Shown here piece after piece: positions 8,384 to 16,769 of a stretch of 32,709 nucleotides of DNA. The stretch comes from an uncultured Flavobacteriaceae bacterium (GTDB lineage: Bacteria > Bacteroidota > Bacteroidia > Flavobacteriales > Flavobacteriaceae): contig CALGUD010000115.1 of NCBI GenBank assembly GCA_937901915.1, positions 1-32,709 of the forward strand, read 5' to 3'. The position numbers were made by a program, and so were the translations under genes. The notes below the pieces were generated by a model. It saw only the letters and a list, made by a program, of their open reading frames with translations. It ran no database searches and was not told the DNA's origin. Each line of letters opens with the position of its first letter. Within the stretch, counting starts at the first letter, position 1.

Positions 8384-11300
8384 TTAGTTTAACTGTTCCT
8401 GAATTTTTTCTTTCTTATTACCGTTTAGATACTTGGCTTTTAAAGCTTTTGCCTTTACTTTTATTTTATATGTTATATAAAAGAGCAACGGTACAATAAT
8501 CAATGTTAAGAATGTAGCCACAAACAATCCGAAAATTACGGTCCATGCCAGAGGCCCCCAGAAAATAACATTATCACCACCCATATAAATATTGGGATTG
8601 AAGTTGGTAAACAATGAGTAAAAATCAATGTTTAAGCCAATTGCCAGCGGAATTAACCCGAGAATGGTGGTTATTGCAGTAAGCAGTACAGGCCTTAACC
8701 TGGCCCGGCCACCCTCTACAATGAGTTCTTTCATTTGTTCTCTGGATAAAAAGTCACCCTTTTCCATGCCTAGTTCAGCCATTTTACGGTCTATAAGCAA
8801 TTGTGTGTAATCCAGAAGAATAACGCCATTGTTTACAACGATCCCTGCCAGGGCTATGATACCCATCATGGTCATCATAATGACAAAGGACCATCCGGTA
8901 ATCATGAGTCCGCCAAAAACTCCTATTAAACTCAGGAATATTGCAAGCATAATGATTGATGGCTTAGAAATAGAATTAAACTGAAATACAAGGATAAGCA
9001 TGATAAGTCCCATGCCGGCAAATAATGCACCCATCAAAAAAGTCATTTGTTCTTCCTGTTCTTCTATTTGTCCTGTATAATCGATGTCTACATTTTTTGG
9101 TTTATCAAAGTTCTGCATTTCTCTTTCTATCTGGCCTACTACAGCAGCTGCATCTGTATAACCGGGAGATAAACCTGAATATAATAGAGCCACTCTTTTT
9201 AGGTTCCTGTGCTTAATGGCACTAAAAGAAGATGCATTTTTTGGAGTCGATATAATGGACGATACCGGGATCTCTTTTATCTGCCCGTCTGATTGGTCCC
9301 TGAATATAATATTCTGATTAAACAAGGCACTGGTATTATACCTGTCCTTTTCCCTGAACCGCACATTAATATTATAATCTTCTCCGGCTTCCTTGTAAAC
9401 TCCGGCTTTTTCTCCAAATACTGAACGTCTCAACTGGTTACTAACCTGGCCTACAGCTACTCCCAGTTCACCTGCTTTTTCCCGGTCCACTACAACATTC
9501 ATTGCCGGCTTGCTTTTGTTTACGTCAATTTTGAGTTCTTCAATACCGGGGATGTTTTTGGCATTAAGATAATCACGCATCCGTTCAGCAGTTACAATTA
9601 ACTCATCATAATCATCTCCTTTTATTTCAATATTAACCGGATAACCTACAGGAGGGCCGGCCGGATCTTTTTCTACTGAAATTGCAACGCCGGGATATAC
9701 TCCATGCAAAGCATCCTGAACCTTTTGACGCAAAACCTCACTGTTTTTACCTTTCCTGTATTTATATTCCCTCATGGTCGCTGTAATTTTGCTTCGATGG
9801 GGCATTTCGGCAGTAGACCCACCTTCGGTATAAGGATTTGAAGCACCTTCTCCCACGAGTGAGACAGCAGATTCTACAAGAAAATTAGTCCCTTCATCAT
9901 CTATATACTCTTTATCATTTAAAACTGCATACACTCTTTTTTCTATATCCAGCGTTATCTCATTAGTTTTTTTTATGTCGGTTCCCTGTGGGTATTCCAC
10001 ATAAACAATGATTTGATTTGGATAATTATCGGGAAAAAACTCTACTTTGGTCCTGCCACTTCTGAGCGAGGCCCCGAATAATATAAATACAATTATTAAC
10101 AGTGAAAAAGTACCTATAAAAAACATTCTTGGGCGCCAACCTTCAAGGGCATAACGTAAAAAGTTCCGGTATTTGGTTTCAACGTTTGTAAGCGTCTTTC
10201 TTTGGAAACGATTTGCCCATTTTTTAAGGGCATACTTATAAACCCAAAACATAATGGCTGTAAAAATCATTAAAGTGCCAAAACCTCTCATTTCCCCACC
10301 AAAAATTAAAATAAGCAAACCAGGAATTCCAAGAATAATACTTAATCTTATTAGTTGTTTACGGGTTAATTCCCTTTCACCGGTTTCCATAAATTCTGAT
10401 ACCAACATAGAGTTTATAAACACTGCCACAAAAAGGGAGGATCCCAATACAACCGATAAAGTTATAGGAAAAAACTTCATAACCTGCCCCATTATCCCCG
10501 GCCACATGCCCAGAGGTATAAAAGCGGCAACTGTAGTAGCAGTTGATATGATAATTGGATAAGCAATTTCACCGATACCTTTTTTTGCAGCCTGTACTCT
10601 GGAAAGCCCTTCTTCTTCCATGAGCCTGTAAACATTTTCAACTACCACAATACCATTATCTACCAACATTCCAAGCCCCATAATAAGTCCGAACAGGATC
10701 ATGGTGTTCATGGTATACCCAAGAGCATTTAAAATCATAAAAGACATGAACATAGACATCGGAATGGCAAAACCTACAAACAATGCATTTCTAAAACCTA
10801 GAAAGAACATCAATACGGTAATTACAAGTAAAATACCGAAAATGATGTTGTTTACAAGGTCACTTACCTGATTTAAGGTCTTGGAAGATAAATCACTTGT
10901 AATACTAACTTCGAGATCTGCCGGAAAAAAATTGGCCTGTGCATCTTTTACGATTTTTTTAATTTGGTCAGCCGCATCAATCATATTTTTCCCGGCCCGT
11001 TTCTTTACATCCAGCATAACTACATTTTCACCAAATTCCCGGGCATAGGTGGTTTTATCTTCATCTTTAAAACGAATAGTGGCTATATCCCTTAAATAAG
11101 TAGCTCCATTTTCTGACTTTACTACAAAATTTTCAAGTTCAGAGGGCTTTTCAATTTCGCCCAGAATCCTGATGGTCCTTCTTTGTCCGCTTGTAATTAA
11201 ATTACCTGCCGCCATCGTAACATTACCATTTCTGATGGTATTAAGCACATCGTCGAAGCTTATTTTTGCCGCCATCATCTTATAAATATCAACGGCAACT

Positions 11301-11899
11301 TCAACTTCTTTCTCCTGTGCTCCCCTTATATCGGCTTTTTTTATCTCAGAAAGATCTTCTATCCGGTCTTGAAGATATTCTGCATATTCTTTTAATTTAT
11401 CAACCGGATAATCTCCTTTAAAATTAATGTTCAATATGGGTGTTTCCTCGGAGAAGTTCAGGTCAAAAACATTGGGTTCTACTTTAGCATTATTAAAAAT
11501 GGGCCAATCCTCACCGGCTTTTTCAGTATCCACTTCATCCTTTACCCTTTGTTTAGCTTCTTCAACAGTGATATTTTCATCAAACTCAACGGTAATAATA
11601 GCATAATCTTCCTGTGATGTTGAAACGATCTCAACTACGTTGCTCACATTTTTTAATTGGTCTTCCAGCGGATCAACGATAAGCTTTTCAATGTCTTCTG
11701 CTGTATTGCCCGGATATGGGACGCTTATATAAATTTTAGTTTCTTTTATCTCAGGAAAATCTTCCCTGGGCATACTGAAATAAGCCGATAAGCCCATAAA
11801 AAGGAGTATTCCAACCAAAATATAAATTGTGGTCTTATTATCGATGGCCCATGATGATAAACCAAACTCCTTATCAACTTTTTTCTTAATATCTGCCAT
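8384..11899 (-). CDS. RND efflux permease (AcrB/HAE-like inner-membrane pump)
   Basis: 1171 aa proton-driven exporter of the RND superfamily, the inner-membrane part of a tripartite pump. TM1 is at residues 23-42; two periplasmic porter blocks are each followed by about six TM segments. In TM4 the usual Asp-Asp pair reads LVDNGIVVVEN (Asp414, Asn415). In the second half the usual Lys-bearing segment reads GIVVNNGVILLDY. These substitutions occur in several RND subgroups of Bacteroidota and argue against the CusA metal subgroup as well as canonical AcrB. A polar C-terminal tail (Lys-rich) ends the protein. Its start overlaps the adaptor stop by 14 bp, so it is the last gene of tetR-tolC-mfp-rnd. 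Substrate unknown, probably drugs or amphiphiles. Confidence 0.95.
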   Translation of the reverse strand: MADIKKKVDKEFGLSSWAIDNKTTIYILVGILLFMGLSAYFSMPREDFPEIKETKIYISVPYPGNTAEDIEKLIVDPLEDQLKNVSNVVEIVSTSQEDYAIITVEFDENITVEEAKQRVKDEVDTEKAGEDWPIFNNAKVEPNVFDLNFSEETPILNINFKGDYPVDKLKEYAEYLQDRIEDLSEIKKADIRGAQEKEVEVAVDIYKMMAAKISFDDVLNTIRNGNVTMAAGNLITSGQRRTIRILGEIEKPSELENFVVKSENGATYLRDIATIRFKDEDKTTYAREFGENVVMLDVKKRAGKNMIDAADQIKKIVKDAQANFFPADLEVSITSDLSSKTLNQVSDLVNNIIFGILLVITVLMFFLGFRNALFVGFAIPMSMFMSFMILNALGYTMNTMILFGLIMGLGMLVDNGIVVVENVYRLMEEEGLSRVQAAKKGIGEIAYPIIISTATTVAAFIPLGMWPGIMGQVMKFFPITLSVVLGSSLFVAVFINSMLVSEFMETGERELTRKQLIRLSIILGIPGLLILIFGGEMRGFGTLMIFTAIMFWVYKYALKKWANRFQRKTLTNVETKYRNFLRYALEGWRPRMFFIGTFSLLIIVFILFGASLRSGRTKVEFFPDNYPNQIIVYVEYPQGTDIKKTNEITLDIEKRVYAVLNDKEYIDDEGTNFLVESAVSLVGEGASNPYTEGGSTAEMPHRSKITATMREYKYRKGKNSEVLRQKVQDALHGVYPGVAISVEKDPAGPPVGYPVNIEIKGDDYDELIVTAERMRDYLNAKNIPGIEELKIDVNKSKPAMNVVVDREKAGELGVAVGQVSNQLRRSVFGEKAGVYKEAGEDYNINVRFREKDRYNTSALFNQNIIFRDQSDGQIKEIPVSSIISTPKNASSFSAIKHRNLKRVALLYSGLSPGYTDAAAVVGQIEREMQNFDKPKNVDIDYTGQIEEQEEQMTFLMGALFAGMGLIMLILVFQFNSISKPSIIMLAIFLSLIGVFGGLMITGWSFVIMMTMMGIIALAGIVVNNGVILLDYTQLLIDRKMAELGMEKGDFLSREQMKELIVEGGRARLRPVLLTAITTILGLIPLAIGLNIDFYSLFTNFNPNIYMGGDNVIFWGPLAWTVIFGLFVATFLTLIIVPLLFYITYKIKVKAKALKAKYLNGNKKEKIQEQLN

Positions 11900-13064
11900 T
11901 AGACTCTGGGTTTTTGATTTTTACTTTTTGGTTATCCTGTACTCTTCTTGCACCTTCTTCTACCAGTTCGTCACCTTTATTAATTCCTTCTAATACTTCA
12001 ATCAGGTCGCCCTGGGTTTGTCCTGTTTTTATAATAACCCGTTTGGCTACAGCGAAATTTCCCGTGTCTTTTTCCCGAACTACATACACATATTGGTCAC
12101 CTTCTGCATTTTCTGAGATGATGTTTTGTGGAATTAAAATAGCTTTCTCGTTTATATAATCATTAATATTAACTCTGGCAGTAAGGTTCGGTTTTACAAG
12201 TCCGTCGTGGTTATCAACATCTACCTGAATCTTAAAGGACCGGTTACTCGGGTTAATATAATTACTAACCTGAGCCACTTTAGATTGCACAGTATCCTGA
12301 AGTACAGGGAAATTGATATTTACTGTTGTCCCTTCTCGTATGTCAGAAATATACCGCTCCGGAACTTCTACATCAATATACATATTGTCTAAGTTTACAA
12401 TTCGCATAATTGGTGATCCCGGACTTACATTAGTGCCTTGTTGGGTAATAATTTCATCAATAGTGCCGGAAAAAGGTGCAGTTACATTTGTTTTGGCTAA
12501 CTGGCTCCTTAGTTGTGATACCGAATTTTGTACAGACTCATATTGGGTCTTGGCTTGTAAAAATTGAATTTCCGATCCAATTTTTTGATCCCACAAACGT
12601 TTTTGACGCTCAAAAGTAGTTTGGGCTAAGTCGGCTTGCACTTGTAATTGAGATAGTTGAGCAGACAGGCCTCCATCATTAATTTTTGCCAATATTTGCC
12701 CCTTTTTTACTTTTTGACCCTCTTTTACCAATACACTTAACAGTGTTCCGGAATATTCCGCATTGATAATGATATTCTCCTTGGTATCCACACTTCCCTG
12801 AAGTTCTACAAAATGGTTAAACAGGGTATCTTTAGCTTCTATGGTGGTGATTAAAGAAACTCTCTCAATGGTATCGAGTTTAGCAATAGCTTCATCAAGT
12901 AACTTAACCCTCTCCTCATAACTGGTGGCAAGTTCATTTCGTTTAAGCTTTATTGCATCCAGATCACCAGTGGCTATAACACTGTCTATGGATTTATCTT
13001 CACTACCACCACCACATGATATGATCATTAGTGAGGATAACAATATGATATATAATTTTTTCAT
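11886..13064 (-). CDS. RND efflux periplasmic adaptor (MFP) lipoprotein
   Basis: 392 aa HlyD/AcrA-like adaptor joining the pump to the outer-membrane channel. Lipoprotein signal MKKLYIILLSSLMIISC with Cys17 as the lipidation site. A coiled-coil hairpin lies within about residues 125-190 (SQLQVQADLAQTTFERQKRL and following), flanked by lipoyl halves (SGTLLSVLVKEGQKVKKGQI and NVTAPFSGTIDEIITQQGT), then beta-barrel and membrane-proximal domains (GINKGDELVEEGARRVQDNQ). An extra predicted helix with a coiled-coil look lies at residues 34-75. It overlaps the permease gene by 14 bp and follows tolC by 58 bp. Confidence 0.95.
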   Translation of the reverse strand: MKKLYIILLSSLMIISCGGGSEDKSIDSVIATGDLDAIKLKRNELATSYEERVKLLDEAIAKLDTIERVSLITTIEAKDTLFNHFVELQGSVDTKENIIINAEYSGTLLSVLVKEGQKVKKGQILAKINDGGLSAQLSQLQVQADLAQTTFERQKRLWDQKIGSEIQFLQAKTQYESVQNSVSQLRSQLAKTNVTAPFSGTIDEIITQQGTNVSPGSPIMRIVNLDNMYIDVEVPERYISDIREGTTVNINFPVLQDTVQSKVAQVSNYINPSNRSFKIQVDVDNHDGLVKPNLTARVNINDYINEKAILIPQNIISENAEGDQYVYVVREKDTGNFAVAKRVIIKTGQTQGDLIEVLEGINKGDELVEEGARRVQDNQKVKIKNPESNGRY

Positions 13065-13122
13065 TGCTATTTGGTTTTACTTATTTATTTTGGTTTTTAT
13101 ACTATTATCTTGACGGTTAAAC

Positions 13123-14469
13123 TTAATCCAGGGTTGTTAATACTTCTGTCGGATTAATAATTGTTTCCAGTTCTGCTTTCTGATTAATTACGTTTAACAT
13201 GGCCTGTAAATATTCCTGCTGTGAGGTATACAATTGTGTTTGTGCCTGACGCAGTTCAAAACTTGAAGCAACCCCTTCCGAAAACTTAATTTGATTCTTA
13301 TTTTCAATACGTTCTGCCAATGCAAGATTTTGTTTTGCTGTTTCATATTGCTCAATCACAAACTGGTAATTACTTCTTGCATTTTGGAGTTGAAGCTCTA
13401 TTTGTTGTTCAGTTTCCTCGAGCAGGGTTTTTGATTTTTCATGGTCTATTTTAGCACGTTGTGATCTTGCTGACCTGGCAAAGGAACTGAAAATAGGTAT
13501 GTTTAGGCTAACTCCGAATACAGAAGACCCATACCATACCTGTTCACTGTCTGCAAATGTAAACTCTTCACTAAATCCCGTATAACCGCCATTTATAAAA
13601 GCATTGAGAGTAGGTAATGCTTTTGTTTTTTCATATTTAAACAACAGTTCTTTTGATCTTTCGTCATTTTTTGCAATTTTATAATCAATGTTGTTGTCAA
13701 TACTAAAAGGAGTGCCCATCAGCCCCGGTTTCATATGTTCCAGAGTTAAATCATCCAGTTCTTCAGTAAGGGTTAATTGCACATTAATATCGAGTCCCAG
13801 CGACATATTTAATAACTTGTATGCTACATCCCTCAACCGGATACTATTACTTAAATTGCTTTTTAGGCTTGACAGTGTAATTCTAAGTTGTTCTACACTT
13901 TCTTCTTCGGCCAGTCCACTTTCGAAAGTTTTTTGAGTTTCAAAAACATTCTTTTCTAGAACATCAATATTGCGTTCAAGTATTTCAATGCTTTTTTCAG
14001 CAACCAAAACATTTCCATAGGCGCTGATTACCTGTTTCCTGATTTCCAAATCTGTTTTTTCCTTGGCATTTTTAGAGATTTCCAGGAAAACCTTTGCAGA
14101 TTGTAACCCTACCAGATAAGAACCGTCAAAAATAAGCTGGCGTAAAGTAGCTACAGCATTCATGCTTTGCTTTGGATTAAAAACCACACCAATAAACTCG
14201 CCTTCCGGTCCTCCCACAAATTCTGCTGGGATTGGTGAAACAGGCTGTTTCAGAAAATTCTGATAATCAATTGTGGCATCTATTTGGGGTAAACCAATAG
14301 CAGTGGTTTCCCATTTTTGTTTTTTTGCGGCTTCAATGTCATGTTCTGCATTTATGGCCGTTCTGTTATTTTCCAGAGCAAAATCAATAGCCTCTTCCAG
14401 CGAAAAGGACTGTTGTGCATTTACCGCCGTTAAAAATAACAGAAGAATAGCGGTTGGTATGTATTTCAT
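13123..14469 (-). CDS. TolC family outer-membrane efflux channel
   Basis: 448 aa. Signal peptide residues 1-18 (ending VNAQ), followed by two outer-membrane efflux protein repeats rich in long helices: SLEEAIDFALENNRTAINAE begins the first, and the second includes ALPTLNAFINGGYTGFSEEF and an ending QAQTQLYTSQQEYLQAMLNV. It trimerises into the outer-membrane duct of the tripartite pump. It starts 2 bp after the tetR stop and precedes the adaptor gene, so the channel is dedicated to this pump. Confidence 0.95.
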   Translation of the reverse strand: MKYIPTAILLLFLTAVNAQQSFSLEEAIDFALENNRTAINAEHDIEAAKKQKWETTAIGLPQIDATIDYQNFLKQPVSPIPAEFVGGPEGEFIGVVFNPKQSMNAVATLRQLIFDGSYLVGLQSAKVFLEISKNAKEKTDLEIRKQVISAYGNVLVAEKSIEILERNIDVLEKNVFETQKTFESGLAEEESVEQLRITLSSLKSNLSNSIRLRDVAYKLLNMSLGLDINVQLTLTEELDDLTLEHMKPGLMGTPFSIDNNIDYKIAKNDERSKELLFKYEKTKALPTLNAFINGGYTGFSEEFTFADSEQVWYGSSVFGVSLNIPIFSSFARSARSQRAKIDHEKSKTLLEETEQQIELQLQNARSNYQFVIEQYETAKQNLALAERIENKNQIKFSEGVASSFELRQAQTQLYTSQQEYLQAMLNVINQKAELETIINPTEVLTTLD

Positions 14470-14471
14470 TT

Positions 14472-15068
14472 TTATTTGTTAATTATGTTGTTTAATATTT
14501 CAATTCCTTTAGGAGTAGCAATACCCCGTACATGATATTCTAAGTAGGTTTCCATTAGCAAGGGCATGCTATATTTTTGGGGAGGAAAAATTTCGGTATC
14601 TTTTAAATACATCATTCCACCGAAATAAAATTTTGAAATGATCTCAACATTGGTGTCGTCTCTGAAATATCCCTGTTTTATTCCTTCCTGGATATTTTCA
14701 GCAACACAATCCATCATCATTTCGTACTGTTTTTTTCTTAAGTTCGCAAAAATGCTGGGATAATATTTTTGCAACTGATACTGAGGAGAGGATTTCTCAT
14801 CTTTTAAATGCTTTAGTACAAAGGATTTAATTTCAAACAGTTCTTCAACCGGATTTTTTCTTTCTTCACGAATGCAGTCAATACCTCCGGAGATAATGTC
14901 AAACATAAAGAAGGTGCAACTCTTTACCAGGGATGTTTTATTTTCAAAATGCTGGTAAATGGTTTTCTTAGACATACCTAGCTTTTCGGCAATATCATCC
15001 ATAGTAACACTCTTAAAACCGAAGCTTAAGAATAAATCAGTGGCTTGTTGTATAATTTTTTCTTTCAT
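14472..15068 (-). CDS. TetR family transcriptional regulator of the efflux operon
   Basis: 198 aa when started at the ATG at 15068 (MKEKIIQQATDLFLSFGFKS). An in-frame ATG at 15107 would add 13 residues that do not resemble a TetR N-terminus and would cover the operator, so the shorter form is preferred. The N-terminal helix-turn-helix is clear: VTMDDIAEKLGMSKKTIYQH followed by FENKTSLV. The all-helical C-terminal part is the ligand pocket and dimer face and is not conserved enough to predict the inducer. It is the first gene of the efflux operon, 2 bp before tolC, and so is likely an autorepressor released by pump substrates. Confidence 0.93.
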   Translation of the reverse strand: MKEKIIQQATDLFLSFGFKSVTMDDIAEKLGMSKKTIYQHFENKTSLVKSCTFFMFDIISGGIDCIREERKNPVEELFEIKSFVLKHLKDEKSSPQYQLQKYYPSIFANLRKKQYEMMMDCVAENIQEGIKQGYFRDDTNVEIISKFYFGGMMYLKDTEIFPPQKYSMPLLMETYLEYHVRGIATPKGIEILNNIINK

Positions 15069-15089
15069 ATGAGGATGCGAAATTACGTC

Positions 15090-15119
15090 AGGAAACTTTA
15101 AAAACAAAAATAGTTTCCT
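15090..15119. promoter_or_regulatory. TetR operator candidate overlapping the tetR -7 box
   Basis: AGGAAACT at 15090-15097 and AGTTTCCT at 15112-15119 form a perfect 8-bp inverted repeat with a 14-bp spacer. On the - strand the exact Bacteroidota -7 element TATTTTTG (15112-15105) lies between the arms and overlaps one of them. It is 21-51 bp upstream of the tetR ATG. A repressor bound here would block tetR-tolC-mfp-rnd transcription. Confidence 0.6.
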
Positions 15120-15152
15120 AAGTTTTATTATTTTTTAACATTTATTTAAACC

Positions 15153-15183
15153 TTGGTATAAAAATGTAATTGTGGTATTTTAG
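15153..15183 (+). promoter_or_regulatory. Candidate promoter of the polyprenyl synthase gene
   Basis: TTG at 15153-15155, a 20-nt gap, then TATTTTAG at 15176-15183, one mismatch from TAnnTTTG. The ATG at 15199 follows 15 bp later. Confidence 0.5.
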
Positions 15184-15198
15184 CTGAAAATTGTGAGT

Positions 15199-16173
15199 AT
15201 GCTTAACGTAGAAGCTTATAGAGAAGCCTTTATTACTTATCTTGAAGAAAAGATAGTATCTAAGGACCCACCAAATCTTTATGATCCTGTGGTATATATT
15301 CTGGGATTAGGAGGTAAGAGATTAAGGCCGGTTTTAACACTGATGGCATCAGAAATATTTGAAACTGACTACAAAAAGAGCCTGGATGCGGCCCTGGCGG
15401 TTGAGGTCTTTCATAATTTTTCATTGGTTCATGATGATATTATGGATGATGCTTCTCTTAGAAGAGGTCAACAAACGGTTCATGAGAAATGGAATTTAAA
15501 TACCGGGATACTTTCAGGAGATGTGATGCTGATTATCGCCTACCAGTTATTTGAAAATTATAACCCGGAAATATTTCAGAAGCTGGCAAAACTTTTTAGT
15601 AAAACAGCTATTGAAGTATGTGAAGGGCAGCAATATGATATTGATTTTGAAACCCGGGACAATGTAACAATAGATGAATACATAAAAATGATCACCAATA
15701 AAACAGCCGTTTTGGTTGGGGCTTCTATGAAAATGGGAGCTATAGTTGCAGAAGCCTCTACTGAAGATGCTGAGGCTATTTATCAGTTTGGATTGAACTT
15801 AGGGATTGCATTTCAATTAAAAGATGATTATTTGGATATTTTTGGGGACCAGGAAACTTTCGGAAAGAAAATAGGTGGTGACATTATAGAAAACAAGAAA
15901 ACCTTTTTGTACCTCAAGACACTGGATAATTTAAGTAAAGAAGATAGGCAACAGCTCCTCAATTTATATTCGATTAACCCATCAAATCCCAGGAGCAAAA
16001 TTGATGCTGTTAAAGAATTCATGATTGCCGGAAAGGCAGATGAAATTACCCTCAATGAAATTGAAAAATACACCTTAAAAGCATTTTCAATACTGGACAC
16101 ATTGAGTATAGCAGGAGAGCAAAAGAAAATTTTAAAAAACTTTGGTGAAAGTTTAATGGGAAGGATGGTTTAG
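15199..16173 (+). CDS. Polyprenyl (probably short-chain) diphosphate synthase
   Basis: 324 aa from the ATG at 15199; a GTG two codons upstream (15193) is also possible. All-helical trans-prenyltransferase that adds isopentenyl diphosphate to allylic diphosphates. The first Asp-rich motif is DDIMD in FSLVHDDIMDDASLRRG, the second DDYLD in FQLKDDYLDIFGD, with GGKRLRP near residue 40 binding the diphosphate. An aromatic Phe lies five residues before the first motif, which in this family tends to limit chain length to C15-C20, so a farnesyl/geranylgeranyl synthase is more likely than the menaquinone-side-chain enzyme; this is inference. It is divergent from the efflux operon and stands alone. Confidence 0.93.
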   Translation: MLNVEAYREAFITYLEEKIVSKDPPNLYDPVVYILGLGGKRLRPVLTLMASEIFETDYKKSLDAALAVEVFHNFSLVHDDIMDDASLRRGQQTVHEKWNLNTGILSGDVMLIIAYQLFENYNPEIFQKLAKLFSKTAIEVCEGQQYDIDFETRDNVTIDEYIKMITNKTAVLVGASMKMGAIVAEASTEDAEAIYQFGLNLGIAFQLKDDYLDIFGDQETFGKKIGGDIIENKKTFLYLKTLDNLSKEDRQQLLNLYSINPSNPRSKIDAVKEFMIAGKADEITLNEIEKYTLKAFSILDTLSIAGEQKKILKNFGESLMGRMV

Positions 16174-16199
16174 TTAATTATTTATAGCATTTGTCTTTT

Positions 16200-16229
16200 T
16201 TTGTGAGTTTAAAATATTAATTATCTTTG
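16200..16229 (+). promoter_or_regulatory. Promoter of the toxin-antitoxin pair, abutting the start codon
   Basis: TTTG at 16200-16203, an 18-nt gap and TATCTTTG at 16222-16229, an exact -7 match. The antitoxin ATG begins at 16234, only 4 nt after the -7 box, so transcription should start at or within a few bases of the ATG and the mRNA may be leaderless. Confidence 0.65.
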
Positions 16230-16233
16230 TTAT

Positions 16234-16479
16234 ATGGCATCTATACCAAACATAACAGTAGAACAATTGGCACAAGCTTTTCAAGAATTATCTTTGGCGG
16301 AAAAGGTTAAGCTTTTTAGTTTACTGCCGGAAGATTGGTTCGCAAAGAAAAACCATAAACTTTCTAATTCTCAAAAAGAGGCTTTGAAAAGAGCTACTAA
16401 AAAAGAAGAAGAAGGTAAATCTTCATTCATTTCCTGGGAAGAAGTAGAAAAATTTGTAAAAACCAGGAATGAACAATAG
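16234..16479 (+). CDS. Antitoxin of a RelE/ParE-type module (addiction-module component family)
   Basis: 81 aa. The N-terminal half is helical (VEQLAQAFQELSLAEKVKLF); the C-terminal half carries the charged LSNSQKEALKRATKKEEEGK stretch and the SFISWEEVEKFVK motif, matching the putative addiction-module component family (like TIGR02574), where ISWEEV is characteristic. It would wrap and inhibit the adjacent toxin and repress its own promoter. The toxin ATG lies 11 bp before its stop, giving translational coupling. There is no alternative Met, so ATG at 16234 is the start even though it leaves no room for a ribosome binding site. Confidence 0.8.
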   Translation: MASIPNITVEQLAQAFQELSLAEKVKLFSLLPEDWFAKKNHKLSNSQKEALKRATKKEEEGKSSFISWEEVEKFVKTRNEQ

Positions 16480-16762
16480 TTACCTGGTTAAAATTGAAGA
16501 GGATGCTAAATTCGACATTGCAGACTCTTTTGATTACTATAACGAAGTTTCTCCTTATTTGGCAGATAAATTTCTAAATGAAGTTAAAGAAACCTTAGAT
16601 TATATCTCTTTAAATCCCTTACTCTTTAAAATAGTTTATAATGATTACAGGCAAGTACCTGTAAAAAGATTTCCATATGTTATCGTTTATAAAATTGATG
16701 AAAGTATAGTAAAAGTATACCGGCTATTTCCAACCAAAAAGAATCCTAAAACCAAGTTTTAA
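16469..16762 (+). CDS. RelE/ParE superfamily toxin
   Basis: 97 aa, normal size for the family. Helical hairpin first (IEEDAKFDIADSFDYYNEVS and FLNEVKETLDYISLNPLLF), then the beta-sheet VPVKRFPYVIVYKIDESIVK and VYRLFPTKKNPKT. The order of secondary structure and the basic FPYVIVYKI core are those of ParE/RelE toxins, which attack gyrase or ribosome-bound mRNA; sequence alone does not say which. Start overlaps the antitoxin end by 11 bp. It converges on the next gene with only 7 bp between stops. Confidence 0.85.
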   Translation: MNNSYLVKIEEDAKFDIADSFDYYNEVSPYLADKFLNEVKETLDYISLNPLLFKIVYNDYRQVPVKRFPYVIVYKIDESIVKVYRLFPTKKNPKTKF

Positions 16763-16769
16763 ACCAAAC

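Noticed and set aside
9025..9216. Opposite-strand reading frames inside the RND, tolC, FeoB and LRR genes
   Set aside because: They are shadows of well-supported coding regions and show no domain or start signal.
15069..15107. Longer TetR start giving 13 extra residues
   Set aside because: Would place the operator candidate partly inside the gene and adds residues unlike TetR N-termini; ATG at 15068 is better.
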